A DNA stretch of 64,000 nucleotides from Microbacterium wangchenii (GCF_004564355.1 NZ_CP038266.1:124001-188000), one strand, 5' to 3'; numbered from the stretch's first letter, positions 1-9,349 are shown. Made by a program: numbers and translations. The notes: generated by a model from the sequence alone, not told the origin.

Positions 1-303
1 GGGGCCAACCAGTTCCGCACGTTCCTGACGGTGGGTCTGCCCGCGGCCCGCCCGGCGATGGCGATCCTCGGGCTGTTCACCTTCATGACGGCGTGGACCG
101 ACTACCTGTGGCCGCTGATCGTGCTCAGCCCGTCCAACCCGACGCTGCAGACGGCGCTGAGCCAGCTGCAGTCCGGCTTCTACATCGACTACTCGATCGT
201 CCTCACCGGCGCGGTCCTGGCGACGATCCCCCTTCTGGTGCTGTTCATCATCGCGGGCAAGCAGCTGATCAGCGGGATCATGGCCGGGGCCGTGAAGGGC
301 TGA
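1..303 (+). CDS. Carbohydrate ABC transporter permease, MalG type (5' truncated by window)
   Basis: This is the C-terminal 100 residues of an integral membrane permease of a binding-protein-dependent sugar importer. The reading frame is open from base 1. It begins inside the cytoplasmic EAA loop that contacts the ATPase (residues GANQFRTFLTVGLPAARPA), followed by two hydrophobic segments (ILGLFTFMTAWTDYLWPLIVL and the IVLTGAVLATIPLLVLFIIAGKQ region). The end LISGIMAGAVKG is typical of MalG/AraQ permeases. A beta-glucosidase gene and a LacI regulator follow immediately, so the substrate is probably an oligosaccharide such as a beta-glucoside; that is inference from context. The start and the other transporter subunits lie outside the window. 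Confidence 0.93.
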   Translation, partial: GANQFRTFLTVGLPAARPAMAILGLFTFMTAWTDYLWPLIVLSPSNPTLQTALSQLQSGFYIDYSIVLTGAVLATIPLLVLFIIAGKQLISGIMAGAVKG

Positions 304-339
304 GGCGTGACCGACATCCGACGAGAGGATCCCCCTTCC

Positions 340-1818
340 ATGACCACCACCGCCCTTTCGGCGCGCCCCGGACTGCGCGAGTTCCCGCCGAGCTTCCGGT
401 TCGGCGCCGCGACGGCCGCCTTCCAGATCGAGGGCGCCGCGTTCGAGGACGGCCGGCGTGCGAGCATCTGGGACGCGTTCTGCCGCGTGCCGGGTGCCGT
501 GCTGCGCGGTGACAACGGCGATGTCGCGTGCGACCACTACCACCGGTACCCGCAGGACGTCGCGCTCATGAAGGAGCTCGGCCTGCAGACCTACCGCTTC
601 TCCACGTCGTGGTCGCGCGTGCGCCCCGACGGCGGTCCGCTGAACCAGGCGGGTCTGGACTTCTACCGCCGGCTCGTCGACGAACTGCTGGGTGCCGGCA
701 TCCGCCCGTGGCTGACGCTGTATCACTGGGACCTGCCGCAGGCGCTCGAGGAGCGCGGCGGATGGACCGTGCGCGAGACCAGCGAGCGCTTCGCCGAGTA
801 CGCCCTCGACATGCACGACGCGCTCGGCGACCGCGTGCAGGACTGGGCGACCCTCAACGAGCCGTGGTGCTCGTCGTTCCTCAGCTACACCGCCGGTGCG
901 CACGCACCCGGCCACTACTCGGCGGCCGAGGGGATGCTGTCGGCCCACCACCTGCTGCTGGGTCACGGCACCGCGATCCGCGAGCTGCGCGCGCGCGACG
1001 CGTCCCTCAACCTCGGCGTCACGCTCAACCTCACCGTCGCCGATCCGGTGGATGCCACGGATCCGGCCGACGTCGATGCCGCCCGTCGCATCGACGGGCA
1101 GTTCAACCGCTGGTTCCTCGACCCGGTGTTCCGCGGCAGGTATCCCGGCGACATCCTCGACGACTTCCGTCGCGTGGACCCCGAGGCCGTGGCGGTCCTG
1201 GAAGCCGCCGTGCACCCGGGCGACCTGGAGACGATCGCCGCTCCGCTGGACACCTTGGGCGTCAACTACTACCACGGCGATTTCGTCGCGGGTCGCCCGC
1301 CGGCGGATGCCCCCGGCGGCGGCGACGCGCCGACGTCGCGCCGCACGCAGTCGCCGTTCCCGGCGTCGGAGAACATCTTCTGGCACGATCGCGGGCTGCC
1401 CCGCACGTCGATGAACTGGGAGGTGCAGCCGGAGGGTCTGACCCGCCTGCTCCGCCGCGTCCACGAGGAGTACACCGCCGAGCGCGGCGTGGCCCTCGTC
1501 GTGACCGAGAACGGCGCGGCGTACGAGGACGAGCCGGTCGTCGTGGACGGCCGCGTGGAGGTGGACGACGCCGAACGCACCGAGTTCGTCGAGCTGCACC
1601 TCGGGGCGATCCTCGACGCGATCGACCAGGGTGTGGATGTCCGAGGCTTCTTCTACTGGTCGCTGCTGGACAACTTCGAATGGGCGTGGGGTTACGACAA
1701 GAGGTTCGGCATCGTGCGTGTGGATTACGAGACCCAGGAGCGGTCGATCAAGCGCTCCGGGCTTCGATACAGTCGCATCATCGCCGACCGCGCGCTGGAC
1801 GATCCCGCCCACGCGTAG
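340..1818 (+). CDS. Glycoside hydrolase family 1 beta-glucosidase
   Basis: This is a cytoplasmic retaining beta-glucosidase of 492 residues, close to the usual 450-490 for GH1. The acid/base Glu lies in TLNEP (E174) and the nucleophile Glu in VTENG (E390). The N-terminal FRFGAATAAFQIEG block and the C-terminal YWSLLDNFEWAWGY block are also family hallmarks. I chose ATG 340 over GTG 307 because GAGAGGA lies about 10 bases upstream and the GTG choice adds 11 non-family residues. It lies 36 bases after the sugar permease, so import and hydrolysis are probably coupled. A signal peptide is absent. The exact sugar specificity cannot be read from the sequence. Confidence 0.95.
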   Translation: MTTTALSARPGLREFPPSFRFGAATAAFQIEGAAFEDGRRASIWDAFCRVPGAVLRGDNGDVACDHYHRYPQDVALMKELGLQTYRFSTSWSRVRPDGGPLNQAGLDFYRRLVDELLGAGIRPWLTLYHWDLPQALEERGGWTVRETSERFAEYALDMHDALGDRVQDWATLNEPWCSSFLSYTAGAHAPGHYSAAEGMLSAHHLLLGHGTAIRELRARDASLNLGVTLNLTVADPVDATDPADVDAARRIDGQFNRWFLDPVFRGRYPGDILDDFRRVDPEAVAVLEAAVHPGDLETIAAPLDTLGVNYYHGDFVAGRPPADAPGGGDAPTSRRTQSPFPASENIFWHDRGLPRTSMNWEVQPEGLTRLLRRVHEEYTAERGVALVVTENGAAYEDEPVVVDGRVEVDDAERTEFVELHLGAILDAIDQGVDVRGFFYWSLLDNFEWAWGYDKRFGIVRVDYETQERSIKRSGLRYSRIIADRALDDPAHA

Positions 1819-1843
1819 CGTCCCGCTCGGCGAGGAGGGGCCG

Positions 1844-2854
1844 ATGAGCTTCATGACGCGGGAAGCCGTCACGATCGAAGAGGTCGCGGCGCGCGCAGGC
1901 GTGTCGCGTTCGACGGTGTCGCGCGTGGTCAACGGATCGACGGCCGTCTCACCGACGGCGCTGGATGCGGTGCGCCGCGCGATCGCCGACCTCAACTACG
2001 TGCCCAACCGAGCCGCGCGCTCGCTCGCGCGCCGGCAGACCCACGCGATCGCCTTCGTGATCCCCGAAGACACCGACCGGTTCTTCGGCGATCCGTTCTT
2101 CGCGTCGATCGTCGCCGGAGTCCACGAGCGGATGGCGCAGTCCGAGTACGTCCTGAACCTCATCATCGCCAGCGACGATCCGCACGACAAGGCGACCACG
2201 TACCTGCGCAGCGGAAGTGTGGACGGGGTCATCGTCGCGTCGCACCACACGAGCGACACGTTCCTCGACCTCATCGCCGCCGACCTGCCGGTCGTCTACG
2301 GCGGCCGCCCCGGGCGGATCGGTCCGTCGGATTACTACGTCGACATCGACAACGTCGGCGGCGGCCGGGAGGCGGCGCGCTATCTCGTCGAGCAGGGGCA
2401 CCGCCGCCTGGCGAGCATCTCCGGACCGGCGACGATGACCTCGGCCACCGACCGGCTCCGCGGCTTCCGCGAGGCGGCCGAGAAGGCCGGACTGGATCTG
2501 GTGGCCGTCGAGGACGGTGACTTCTCGGAGGCGGGGGGCGCCGACGCGATGCGCCGCATCCTCGAGTCCGGCGCGGCCCCCGACGGGCTGTTCGTCGCCA
2601 GCGACCTGATGGCGCGCGGGGCGCTGGCCACGCTGCGCGAGGCGGGGGTCTCGGTGCCCGGGGATCTCGCACTGATCGGCTTCGACGACTCGCCCGTGGC
2701 GACGGCGGTCACCCCGGCGCTCACGACGATCCGCCAGCCCTCCCGCGGCCAGGGCGCGAGCATGGCGGCGGTGCTGCTGGACCTGCTCGCGGGCAGGGAC
2801 GCCGCGCACTCGACGATCCTGCCCATCGAGCTCGTGGTGCGCGAGTCCGCCTGA
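1844..2854 (+). CDS. LacI family transcriptional regulator
   Basis: This 336-residue repressor has an N-terminal LacI helix-turn-helix (VTIEEVAARAGVSRSTVSRVVNG), the hinge region with LNYVPNRAARSLA, and then a periplasmic-binding-protein-like effector domain. ATG 1844 is preceded by GAGGAGG at 1832 with good spacing. It starts 25 bases after the beta-glucosidase stop and is probably in the same transcript, which suits a local regulator of the sugar uptake and hydrolysis genes. Its operator is probably upstream of the transporter genes and so outside the window. I see no LacI-type palindrome in the short spacers here. Confidence 0.95.
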   Translation: MSFMTREAVTIEEVAARAGVSRSTVSRVVNGSTAVSPTALDAVRRAIADLNYVPNRAARSLARRQTHAIAFVIPEDTDRFFGDPFFASIVAGVHERMAQSEYVLNLIIASDDPHDKATTYLRSGSVDGVIVASHHTSDTFLDLIAADLPVVYGGRPGRIGPSDYYVDIDNVGGGREAARYLVEQGHRRLASISGPATMTSATDRLRGFREAAEKAGLDLVAVEDGDFSEAGGADAMRRILESGAAPDGLFVASDLMARGALATLREAGVSVPGDLALIGFDDSPVATAVTPALTTIRQPSRGQGASMAAVLLDLLAGRDAAHSTILPIELVVRESA

Positions 2855-2899
2855 GTCCTGACGGACGGATGCGGCGGGGCCGCCGCGCGGACGGACGCG

Positions 2900-2937
2900 G
2901 CGGCCGGCGCCGCGCGAGCGGTGGGCGCCGGCCGCCG
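2900..2937. terminator. Bidirectional terminator hairpin
   Basis: Perfect 13-bp inverted repeat (ggcggccggcgcc and its complement) with a 12-base loop, located between the stop codons of the convergent LacI gene and the nucleobase permease gene. There is no T tract, as is common for high-GC actinobacterial terminators. Confidence 0.7.
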
Positions 2938-2942
2938 CCGGG

Positions 2943-4295
2943 TCAGCGGGGGTCGCTGTCGAGCGGGTCGCCGCCGAGCTGCCCGACGGCCGGGATCGGC
3001 CCGCCGTCATCGGCACCGGTCTTGCGGAGCCGGGCGACGAGGTTGCCGAGGTGGTAGATCACCAGGGCCGCCGCGGCGCCGAGCACGATCGGACCGAGGG
3101 AGAACTCGCCCCAGACCATCGTGAACCCGGCGATGGCCATCACGAGCGATACCGCCGCGGTGTACTGGTTGACCGGGCGGGAGAAGTCCACGCGGTTGTC
3201 GACCCAGATCTTGATGCCGATGATGCCGATGAGTCCGTACAGGGCCGTCGTGACGCCGCCGAGGACGCCCGGCGGGATGGTGTTGAACACCGCGCCGATC
3301 TTCGGCGACAGGCTCAGCACGATCGCGGCGGACCCGGCGACCCAGTAGGCCGCGGTGGAGTACACGCGCGTGGCGGCCATGACGCCGATGTTCTCGCCGT
3401 AAGTGGTGGTGCCCGAGCCGCCGAAGGCGCCGGCCAGGGTCGTCGCGGCGCCATCGGCGATGAGCGCGCGGCCGGTGGAGCGGTTCACCGAAGGGTCGGT
3501 CATGGTGGCGACGCCGCGCACGTGTCCGACGTTCTCGGCGATGAGGACGAGCGCGACCGGCAGGAACATCGCGATGACGCTCCACGTGCCAGGCGACGCG
3601 AAGTCGGCGAGGTGGAACTCGGGCAGCCCGATCCACGCGGCATCCGCCACCGGGGCGAAGTCGATGAGCTGCTCACCCGTGACCAGCTGCAGCACGACGG
3701 TGACCAGGTAGCCCACGACGACACCCAGGACGATCGAGATGCGACCGAGGAAACCGCGGAACATCACGCTGAAGAGGATGACCGCGGCCAGGGTGATCGT
3801 GGCGGGCAGCGGCTGCTGCTGGTAGCTGTCCCACGCCACGGGGGCGAGGTTGAAGCCGATGAGTGCGACGATCGCGCCGGCCACCACCGGCGGCATGAGC
3901 TTGTCGATCCAGCCGATGCCGGCGAACTGCACGACGAAGCCGATCGCGGCCAGCAGCACGCCGACGGCGACGATACCGGCCAGCGCCGATCCCATCCCCG
4001 CCGAGGCGGTGGCGGCGGTGACCGGCGCGATGAAGGCGAACGAGGAGCCGAGGTAGCTGGGGAGCTTGTTGCGGGTGACGAGGAGGAACAGCAGCGTCCC
4101 GATGCCGGAGAACAGCAGCGTCGTGGAGACGGGGAATCCGGTCAGCACCGGGACGAGGAAGGTCGCGCCGAACATCGCGACGACGTGCTGCACGCCCACC
4201 GCGATCGTCGCGGGCCAGTTCAGCCGCTCATCGGGGCGCACGACCGCGCCGGGCTCGACGGTTCGGCCGTTTCCATGCAATTTCCACACCGGCAT
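2943..4295 (-). CDS. Nucleobase:cation symporter-2 (uracil/xanthine permease, UraA type)
   Basis: This 450-residue polytopic membrane protein belongs to the NCS2 nucleobase transporter family. The N-terminal QHVVAMFGATFLVPVLTG block and the FGGSGTTTYGENIGV signature (about residues 288-302) are the recognised UraA motifs. ATG 4295 is preceded by GAGGAGGA; the frame stays open further upstream but that part is not family-like. Uracil is the most likely substrate because UraA signatures fit best; xanthine or another base is possible. The gene lies beside purine genes on the same strand but about 100 bases downstream of purC, so co-transcription is not certain. Confidence 0.92.
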   Translation of the reverse strand: MPVWKLHGNGRTVEPGAVVRPDERLNWPATIAVGVQHVVAMFGATFLVPVLTGFPVSTTLLFSGIGTLLFLLVTRNKLPSYLGSSFAFIAPVTAATASAGMGSALAGIVAVGVLLAAIGFVVQFAGIGWIDKLMPPVVAGAIVALIGFNLAPVAWDSYQQQPLPATITLAAVILFSVMFRGFLGRISIVLGVVVGYLVTVVLQLVTGEQLIDFAPVADAAWIGLPEFHLADFASPGTWSVIAMFLPVALVLIAENVGHVRGVATMTDPSVNRSTGRALIADGAATTLAGAFGGSGTTTYGENIGVMAATRVYSTAAYWVAGSAAIVLSLSPKIGAVFNTIPPGVLGGVTTALYGLIGIIGIKIWVDNRVDFSRPVNQYTAAVSLVMAIAGFTMVWGEFSLGPIVLGAAAALVIYHLGNLVARLRKTGADDGGPIPAVGQLGGDPLDSDPR

Positions 4296-4392
4296 CGGGG
4301 TCCTCCTCGGGTAGCGCCTCCGACACCATAGCGATACGCGGCGTTTCGGCGCGGTTACGCCGCGTCCGCCGTCGGTGGCCCCGCGCCGGATC

Positions 4393-5319
4393 TCAGTGAC
4401 CGGTGAGCCGCTGCAGCAGCTCTGCGTACCGGGCCTGCGTGCGCTGCACGATGCCGTCGGGGAGTGCCGGCGGCTCGCCCTGACGGTCCCAGTGCTCCGC
4501 AAGCCAGTCCCGCACGATCTGCTTGTCGAAGCTCGCCATCCGCTCGGCGGGGGTGGCGCCGGTCCGCCATGCGGCGGCATCCCAGTATCGCGACGAGTCG
4601 GGGGTGAGCACCTCGTCGGCGAGCACGAGGGCACCGGCGGAATTGCGCCCGAACTCGAACTTCGTGTCGGCGAGGATGAGGCCGCGCTCCTCGGCGGTCG
4701 CGGCGGCGCGGCGGTAGATCTCCAGCGACAGGTCGCGCAGCTCAGCCGCGGTGTCGGCGCCGACCAGTTCGACACTGCGTTCGTAGGAGATGTTCTCGTC
4801 GTGCTCGCCCATCGGCGCTTTGAAGGCCGGGGTGTACAGCGGCTCGGGAAGCCGGTCGCCGTCGCCGAGGCCCTGGGGCAGCGGGATGCCGCACACCGTC
4901 CCCGATTCGCGGTACTCGGCCCATCCCGACCCGGTGAGGTACCCGCGCACGACGCATTCGATCGGCTGCATGTCCAGGGCGGCGACCACCATCGCGCGGC
5001 CGGCGACCTGCTCCGGGATGAGCTCGAGCGCCGCGTCGCCCACGAGCACGTGGTCGGGGATGAGGTGGTTCGGGATGCGGCGGCCTCCGTCGCCGCCGGC
5101 CAGGCGGTCGAACCACCACAGGCTCAGGGTGGTGAGGATCGTGCCCTTGCCGGGGATTCCGGGGGAGAGGACGTGGTCGAACGCGCTCACGCGGTCGCTC
5201 GCCACGACGAGCATGCGCGTCGGCCGGGAACCCTCGGATGTGCCCTGCGGCACGTACAGGTCGCGCACCTTGCCGGAGTACACATGGGTCCAGCCGGGAA
5301 GTTCCAGGGTGTGGGTCAC
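4393..5319 (-). CDS. purC: Phosphoribosylaminoimidazole-succinocarboxamide synthase (SAICAR synthetase)
   Basis: PurC condenses CAIR with aspartate using ATP in de novo purine synthesis. The conserved GKVRDLY, ASDRVSAFDHVL and KFEFG motifs are all visible, and the length of about 308 residues matches the large-form actinobacterial enzyme. An upstream ATG (5328) gives a product three residues longer, but that ATG overlaps a good -10 box GATAAT at 5327-5332. A GTG at 5319 lies seven bases after this box, so I prefer leaderless initiation at the GTG. purD lies just upstream on the same strand (18 bases before the ATG), and the two probably work as a purine unit. Confidence 0.95.
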   Translation of the reverse strand: MTHTLELPGWTHVYSGKVRDLYVPQGTSEGSRPTRMLVVASDRVSAFDHVLSPGIPGKGTILTTLSLWWFDRLAGGDGGRRIPNHLIPDHVLVGDAALELIPEQVAGRAMVVAALDMQPIECVVRGYLTGSGWAEYRESGTVCGIPLPQGLGDGDRLPEPLYTPAFKAPMGEHDENISYERSVELVGADTAAELRDLSLEIYRRAAATAEERGLILADTKFEFGRNSAGALVLADEVLTPDSSRYWDAAAWRTGATPAERMASFDKQIVRDWLAEHWDRQGEPPALPDGIVQRTQARYAELLQRLTGH

Positions 5320-5326
5320 CCGGCCC

Positions 5327-5332
5327 ATTATC
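5327..5332 (-). promoter_or_regulatory. -10 box of purC, leaderless start
   Basis: The minus strand reads GATAAT, then seven bases, then GTG. The annotated-looking ATG at 5328 sits inside this hexamer, so an mRNA from this promoter would lack it. Confidence 0.5.
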
Positions 5333-5345
5333 CCGGTGCCCGGCG

Positions 5346-6617
5346 TCAGGCCTCGAGCACGCGGTCGGCGATGTCGGTGCGGTACTGGGCGCCCTCCAGG
5401 CCGATGCGGCCGATGGCGTCGTACGCGCGGGTGCGCGCCTCGTGGAACGTCGTGCCCAGCCCGACGACGCTGAGCACGCGCCCGCCCGAGGCGACCAGGT
5501 GGGCACCGTCGCGCACGGTGGCGGCGTGGGCCAGGTGCACGCCGTCGACGGCGCCGGCCTCCTCCAGGCCGCTCAGCGTCCGGCCCGTGACCGGCGCCTC
5601 CGGGTAGCCCTCGCTCGCGAGGACGACGGTCACGGCGGTCGCCTCGGCGAAGGCGGGGCGCGGACGGTCCTCGAGATGACCGGATGCTGCGGCCAGCAGC
5701 AGCTCGGAGAGCGGATCCACCAGCCGCGGCAGCACGACCTGCGTCTCGGGGTCGCCGAAGCGCGCATTGAACTCGATGACCTTGACGCCCTCGTCGGTGA
5801 GGATGAGGCCGGCGTAGAGGAGCCCGATGAACGGCGTGCCCTCCTCATCCAGCTGCCGGATGACGGGACGGGCGATGTCGCGGGTGACGAGGTCGACGAA
5901 CTCCTCCTCGCCGCCGAAGCGCTCGGAGAGCCATGGCAGCGGCGAGTACGCCCCCATGCCGCCGGTGTTGGGGCCGGCATCGCCGTCGCGCAGGCGCTTG
6001 TAGTCCTGCGCCGGGCTGAGGGGCAGCACGCTGTCGCCGTCGCTGAGGAAGAACAGCGACACCTCCGGGCCGGAGAGGAACTCCTCCACGAGCACCGGGG
6101 CGCCGGTCAGATACGTCTCGGCGTGGGCGAGCGCGGCGGCGCGGTCGTCGGTGACGAGCACGCCCTTGCCGGCGGCGAGCCCGTCGGCCTTGACCACGTG
6201 CGGAGCTCCGAGCTCGTCGAGGGCGTCGGCGACCTCCGCGAGGGTGTGGGCACGGATCGCGCGGCCGGTGGGGACGCCCGCGGCATCCATCACGCGCTTC
6301 GCGAAAGCCTTGGAGCCCTCCAGCTGCGCGGCCGCCTTGCCGGGGCCGAACACCGGGATGCCGCGGGTGCGCAGGGCGTCGGCGACGCCGGCGATGAGCG
6401 GCGCCTCGGGTCCGACGATGACGAGGCCGATGCTCTCGGTGCCGGCGAACTCGGTCACCGCGACCGGATCGCTCGGGTCCAGGGGCACGAGGTGGGCGTC
6501 GGCGGCGATGCCGGCGTTGCCGGGAGCGGCGAAGATCGCGTGATCGGCGTCTTCGGACCGCAGGGCGAGGATGAGGGCGTGCTCGCGGGCACCGGAGCCG
6601 AGGACGAGGATTCGCAC
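5346..6617 (-). CDS. purD: Phosphoribosylamine-glycine ligase (GAR synthetase)
   Basis: PurD joins glycine to phosphoribosylamine with ATP, the second step of purine synthesis. It is a 423-residue ATP-grasp protein, the normal length. The N-terminus [14 protein letters not shown], the central [16 protein letters not shown] nucleotide-binding block and the [12 protein letters not shown] catalytic block are all present. The GTG start at 6617 is supported by TAGGCT six bases upstream, which fits a leaderless mRNA. It is divergent from a sterol-carrier-like gene and lies just upstream of purC on the same strand. Confidence 0.97.
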   Translation of the reverse strand: MRILVLGSGAREHALILALRSEDADHAIFAAPGNAGIAADAHLVPLDPSDPVAVTEFAGTESIGLVIVGPEAPLIAGVADALRTRGIPVFGPGKAAAQLEGSKAFAKRVMDAAGVPTGRAIRAHTLAEVADALDELGAPHVVKADGLAAGKGVLVTDDRAAALAHAETYLTGAPVLVEEFLSGPEVSLFFLSDGDSVLPLSPAQDYKRLRDGDAGPNTGGMGAYSPLPWLSERFGGEEEFVDLVTRDIARPVIRQLDEEGTPFIGLLYAGLILTDEGVKVIEFNARFGDPETQVVLPRLVDPLSELLLAAASGHLEDRPRPAFAEATAVTVVLASEGYPEAPVTGRTLSGLEEAGAVDGVHLAHAATVRDGAHLVASGGRVLSVVGLGTTFHEARTRAYDAIGRIGLEGAQYRTDIADRVLEA

Positions 6618-6623
6618 GCGCCC

Positions 6624-6685
6624 AGCCTACCCAGCCCGCACCCGCCCGCCCGTGGCCGCGCGCCACTGCGGTGGCGGCGTAGCGT
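6624..6685. promoter_or_regulatory. Divergent leaderless promoters for purD and the sterol-carrier-like gene
   Basis: The minus strand has TAGGCT (6629-6624), six bases and then the purD GTG. The plus strand has TAGCGT (6680-6685), six bases and then ATG 6692. The two -10 boxes share an intergenic spacer of only 74 bases. No clear TTGACA -35 boxes are visible. Confidence 0.55.
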
Positions 6686-6691
6686 GGAGTC

Positions 6692-7060
6692 ATGCCGCGA
6701 AGGATCGACACGGCCGAGGGCCGTCGTGCACTGGCCGCCGTCTCCGAGGCCCGCACGGCCGGTGCGGCGCCGGCCCGCACCGACCTGGCCACCGCCGTCC
6801 GCTACCTGCTGCAGCTGCTGGCCGAGAAGGCGCCGGGCCAGACCGTCGAGGTGCGCGTGCCGCCCTTCGGTGCCGTCCAGGTGATCGAGGGTCCGCGCCA
6901 CACGCGCGGCACACCCCCGAACGTGGTGGAGACCGACCCGCAGACGTGGATCGCCCTCGCCACCGGCGGGGAGTCGTGGGCGGATGCGGCGGACTCGGGC
7001 CGCATCGCCGCCTCCGGCGTCCGGGCCAACCTGACCGAGCTTCTGCCGCTGCGTCCCTGA
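6692..7060 (+). CDS. Sterol carrier family protein (small conserved actinobacterial protein)
   Basis: This 122-residue protein resembles proteins annotated as sterol carrier family in actinobacteria, often found next to purine genes. The central VEVRVPPFGAVQVIEGPRHT and TPPNVVETDPQTWIALATG stretches fit the SCP2-like fold, and the last of these resembles the helix-strand pattern of that domain. No signal peptide or membrane segment is visible. Its ligand and role are unknown. ATG 6692 follows TAGCGT by six bases and there is no ribosome binding site, so the mRNA is probably leaderless. The family assignment is from memory of the pattern and is moderate. Confidence 0.7.
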   Translation: MPRRIDTAEGRRALAAVSEARTAGAAPARTDLATAVRYLLQLLAEKAPGQTVEVRVPPFGAVQVIEGPRHTRGTPPNVVETDPQTWIALATGGESWADAADSGRIAASGVRANLTELLPLRP

Positions 7061-7115
7061 CGGATCCAGCCGGTGGGCACGAGCCGGCCGCCGACCGCGG
7101 TGCGACAATAGAGGC

Positions 7116-7448
7116 ATGTCCGATCAGCAGCCGCCGTCCGTGCGGGACGACATCGAGACGGTGCGCGTGCGCCGCGCTCCCAAGTACGGCGTGTTCCTCG
7201 CCCTGGGGGCGGCGCTCGGCCTGCTGGTGGCGATGATCCTCACCTTCGCCTTCGACGGCACCTCGATGGTGAGCCCGAACTCGGGCATGCAGTACTCGAG
7301 CCTGCAGGTGTTCGGGTTCATCACCCTCATCTGCGTGCCCGTGGGGATCGCCCTCGCCGGCGCGATGGCGTTGATCCTCGACCGTGTCGTGGGCAAGCGC
7401 ACGCGCGACGTGCGCGTCGACCACGAGTCGGTGAACCGGCCCGGCTGA
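7116..7448 (+). CDS. Small membrane protein of unknown function
   Basis: The 110-residue product has a charged N-terminus (about 25 residues), two hydrophobic segments (YGVFLALGAALGLLVAMILTF and FGFITLICVPVGIALAGAMAL) and a basic C-terminal tail. This gives a two-helix membrane hairpin with both ends probably cytoplasmic. I do not recognise a family. ATG 7116 is preceded by GACAAT at 7104-7109 and six bases, suggesting a leaderless transcript. It lies between the sterol-carrier-like gene and an unknown gene on the other strand, inside the purine neighbourhood. Confidence 0.8.
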   Translation: MSDQQPPSVRDDIETVRVRRAPKYGVFLALGAALGLLVAMILTFAFDGTSMVSPNSGMQYSSLQVFGFITLICVPVGIALAGAMALILDRVVGKRTRDVRVDHESVNRPG

Positions 7449-7452
7449 GCCC

Positions 7453-8070
7453 TCAGGCCAGCTCGGCGATGATCGGGTGGATGGCCGCGTCGAAGGCGAC
7501 GACATCGCCGCGCAGACCGTCGGTCACCGCCACCGTCAGCGATCCGATCCACCACACGCCACGCTGGGACAGCGGAAGCACCTGCACGTTCAGCTCGAAC
7601 GAGTGCGCGCGCCGGCCCACCTGACGTTCGTGCTCGGCGATGGCGCTCGCGTACGCCCGGTACGACACACCCGGCTTGGCGTTGACGCGGTAGCGCTCAT
7701 GTGCGGTTCGGGCGAACCCGACCGCCGACTCGGAGTACGGCATGATCGCATTGCGCAGCGCGCCCGCGGACGAAGGCAGCGCGACGAGCGTGTCGAATCC
7801 GTCGACCAGGTCGAGCGGTTCGGGGGACGGATGCGCCTGCGGTTCGACCGTCATCGCCCAGTACGCGCGCCACTGGCGCTCCAGCAGCGCCTGGAGGTCG
7901 TCGGGCCGGTTGTGCTCGATCCGCGGGGGCGCCCCGCGGAGGTGGGGGAGCTCGTCGGGGGAGCGGATCCCCAGGGCCTGTCGCAGGTAGAGCGCGACGA
8001 GCACCGGCTGACCCGCGTCCTCGCGGATCACCCACTCCGGACCGTTCCCGTCCCGCATGCCGCCCATCAT
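7453..8070 (-). CDS. Conserved hypothetical protein
   Basis: The 205-residue soluble-looking protein contains a stretch resembling YLRQALGIRSPDELPHL near its N-terminus and a C-terminal beta-rich part ending in an AIHPIIAELA helix. No catalytic motif, signal peptide or membrane segment is visible and I cannot assign a function. Starts at 8070, 8067 and 8058 are all possible; 8070 or 8067 are best placed relative to GGAGAG. It faces convergent to the small membrane gene (4-base gap) and divergent from purM. Confidence 0.7.
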   Translation of the reverse strand: MMGGMRDGNGPEWVIREDAGQPVLVALYLRQALGIRSPDELPHLRGAPPRIEHNRPDDLQALLERQWRAYWAMTVEPQAHPSPEPLDLVDGFDTLVALPSSAGALRNAIMPYSESAVGFARTAHERYRVNAKPGVSYRAYASAIAEHERQVGRRAHSFELNVQVLPLSQRGVWWIGSLTVAVTDGLRGDVVAFDAAIHPIIAELA

Positions 8071-8182
8071 AGGAGCCTCTCCGCACCCCTTTCCTCCCCT
8101 TGCGCGCATCATTCCGGCCGCGCCGCACCCGCCCCGCTCGCCGAACGCCCGCACGCGGCGCCGAGGCCTCCGGGAGCGCCGC

Positions 8183-8188
8183 TAGGCT
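8183..8188 (+). promoter_or_regulatory. -10 box of purM, leaderless start
   Basis: TAGGCT followed by six bases and then the GTG start of purM at 8195. There is no ribosome binding site between them. Confidence 0.6.
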
Positions 8189-8194
8189 GAGGGC

Positions 8195-9343
8195 GTGGCG
8201 TCCCACAACCCCTACACCGAAGCCGGCGTCGACACCGCGGCGGGTGACCGAGCGGTCGAGCTGATGAAGTCGGCGGTACGCCGCACCCACGGGCCGGAGG
8301 TCCTCGGCGGCGTAGGCGGATTCGCCGGGCTGTTCGACGCGACGGCGCTGCGGGCGTACACGAAGCCGCTGCTGGCCACCAGCACCGACGGCGTGGGCAC
8401 CAAAGTGGCCATCGCGCAGGCCGTCGACAAGCACGACACCATCGGCATCGATCTGGTCGGCATGGTCGTCGACGACATCGTCGTGGTGGGGGCGAAGCCC
8501 CTCTTCCTCACCGACTACATCGCGTGCGGCAAGGTCGTGCCCGAGCGCATCGCGGCGATCGTGGCGGGCATCGCCCGCGGATGCTCCGAAACCGGGACAG
8601 CGCTCGTGGGCGGCGAGACGGCCGAGCACCCCGGCCTGCTCGGACCGGACGACTACGACGTCGCGGGTGCGGCGACCGGCGTCGTCGAGGCCGACAAGGT
8701 GCTCGGGGCCGAGCGCGTCGCCGCCGGCGACGTCGTGCTGGCCCTGGCCTCCAGCGGATTGCACTCCAACGGCTATTCCCTCGTCCGGCACATCGTCGCC
8801 GGCCGCGGCATCGGCTACGGCGATCACGCCGCCGACTTCGGCACGACGTGGGGTGAGGTGCTCCTCGAGCCCACGCGCCTGTACACGGCCCCGCTCCTGC
8901 GGCTGCTCTCCGGCGACGCCGGCGTGCACGCGCTGAGCCACGTCACCGGCGGAGGCATCGCGGCCAACCTGGCCCGCGTGCTGCCGCGGGGAACGTGGGT
9001 CGACGTCGATCGCGCCACGTGGTCGCCGCCGCCCGTCTTCCGCGTCCTCGCCGACCTCGGCGACATGCCGCTGGCCGCCACCGAGTCCACGTGGAACCTC
9101 GGCGTGGGCTTCCTCGCCGTCGTCGCCGCCGAGCACGCGGATGCGGCGGCCGCCGCCCTCGCCGCCGACGGCATCGCGACGTGGCAGGTGGGTGTCGTCC
9201 GCGACGGGCAGCGCCCGGACGGCGACTTCGAGCAGGGCGCCAAGGGCGTCGACGGCGGCGCGGTGCGCCTCGTCGGCGCGTACGCGGACAGCGGCGGCAC
9301 CCCCGCCGGCAGCACCGGGTCACCCGGGAACGGAGCGGAATAA
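8195..9343 (+). CDS. purM: Phosphoribosylformylglycinamidine cyclo-ligase (AIR synthetase)
   Basis: PurM closes the imidazole ring, converting FGAM to AIR with ATP. Its 382 residues include the N-terminal YTEAGVD, STDGVGTK, DIVVVGAKPLFLTDYIACG and GGETAEHPGLL blocks, which are the family ATP and Mg contact regions. The C-terminus carries an extra tail of about 20 low-complexity residues (DSGGTPAGSTGSPGNGAE). The GTG start is supported by the TAGGCT box. purF follows after six bases, so the two are almost certainly co-transcribed. Confidence 0.97.
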   Translation: MASHNPYTEAGVDTAAGDRAVELMKSAVRRTHGPEVLGGVGGFAGLFDATALRAYTKPLLATSTDGVGTKVAIAQAVDKHDTIGIDLVGMVVDDIVVVGAKPLFLTDYIACGKVVPERIAAIVAGIARGCSETGTALVGGETAEHPGLLGPDDYDVAGAATGVVEADKVLGAERVAAGDVVLALASSGLHSNGYSLVRHIVAGRGIGYGDHAADFGTTWGEVLLEPTRLYTAPLLRLLSGDAGVHALSHVTGGGIAANLARVLPRGTWVDVDRATWSPPPVFRVLADLGDMPLAATESTWNLGVGFLAVVAAEHADAAAAALAADGIATWQVGVVRDGQRPDGDFEQGAKGVDGGAVRLVGAYADSGGTPAGSTGSPGNGAE

Positions 9344-9349
9344 CACCCC

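Noticed and set aside
307..339. GTG start at 307 for the beta-glucosidase
   Set aside because: The extra residues do not match the family and a good ribosome site sits before ATG 340.
4296..4775. Upstream extension of the uracil permease frame
   Set aside because: It runs antisense into purC, is not membrane-like, and ATG 4295 has a strong ribosome site.
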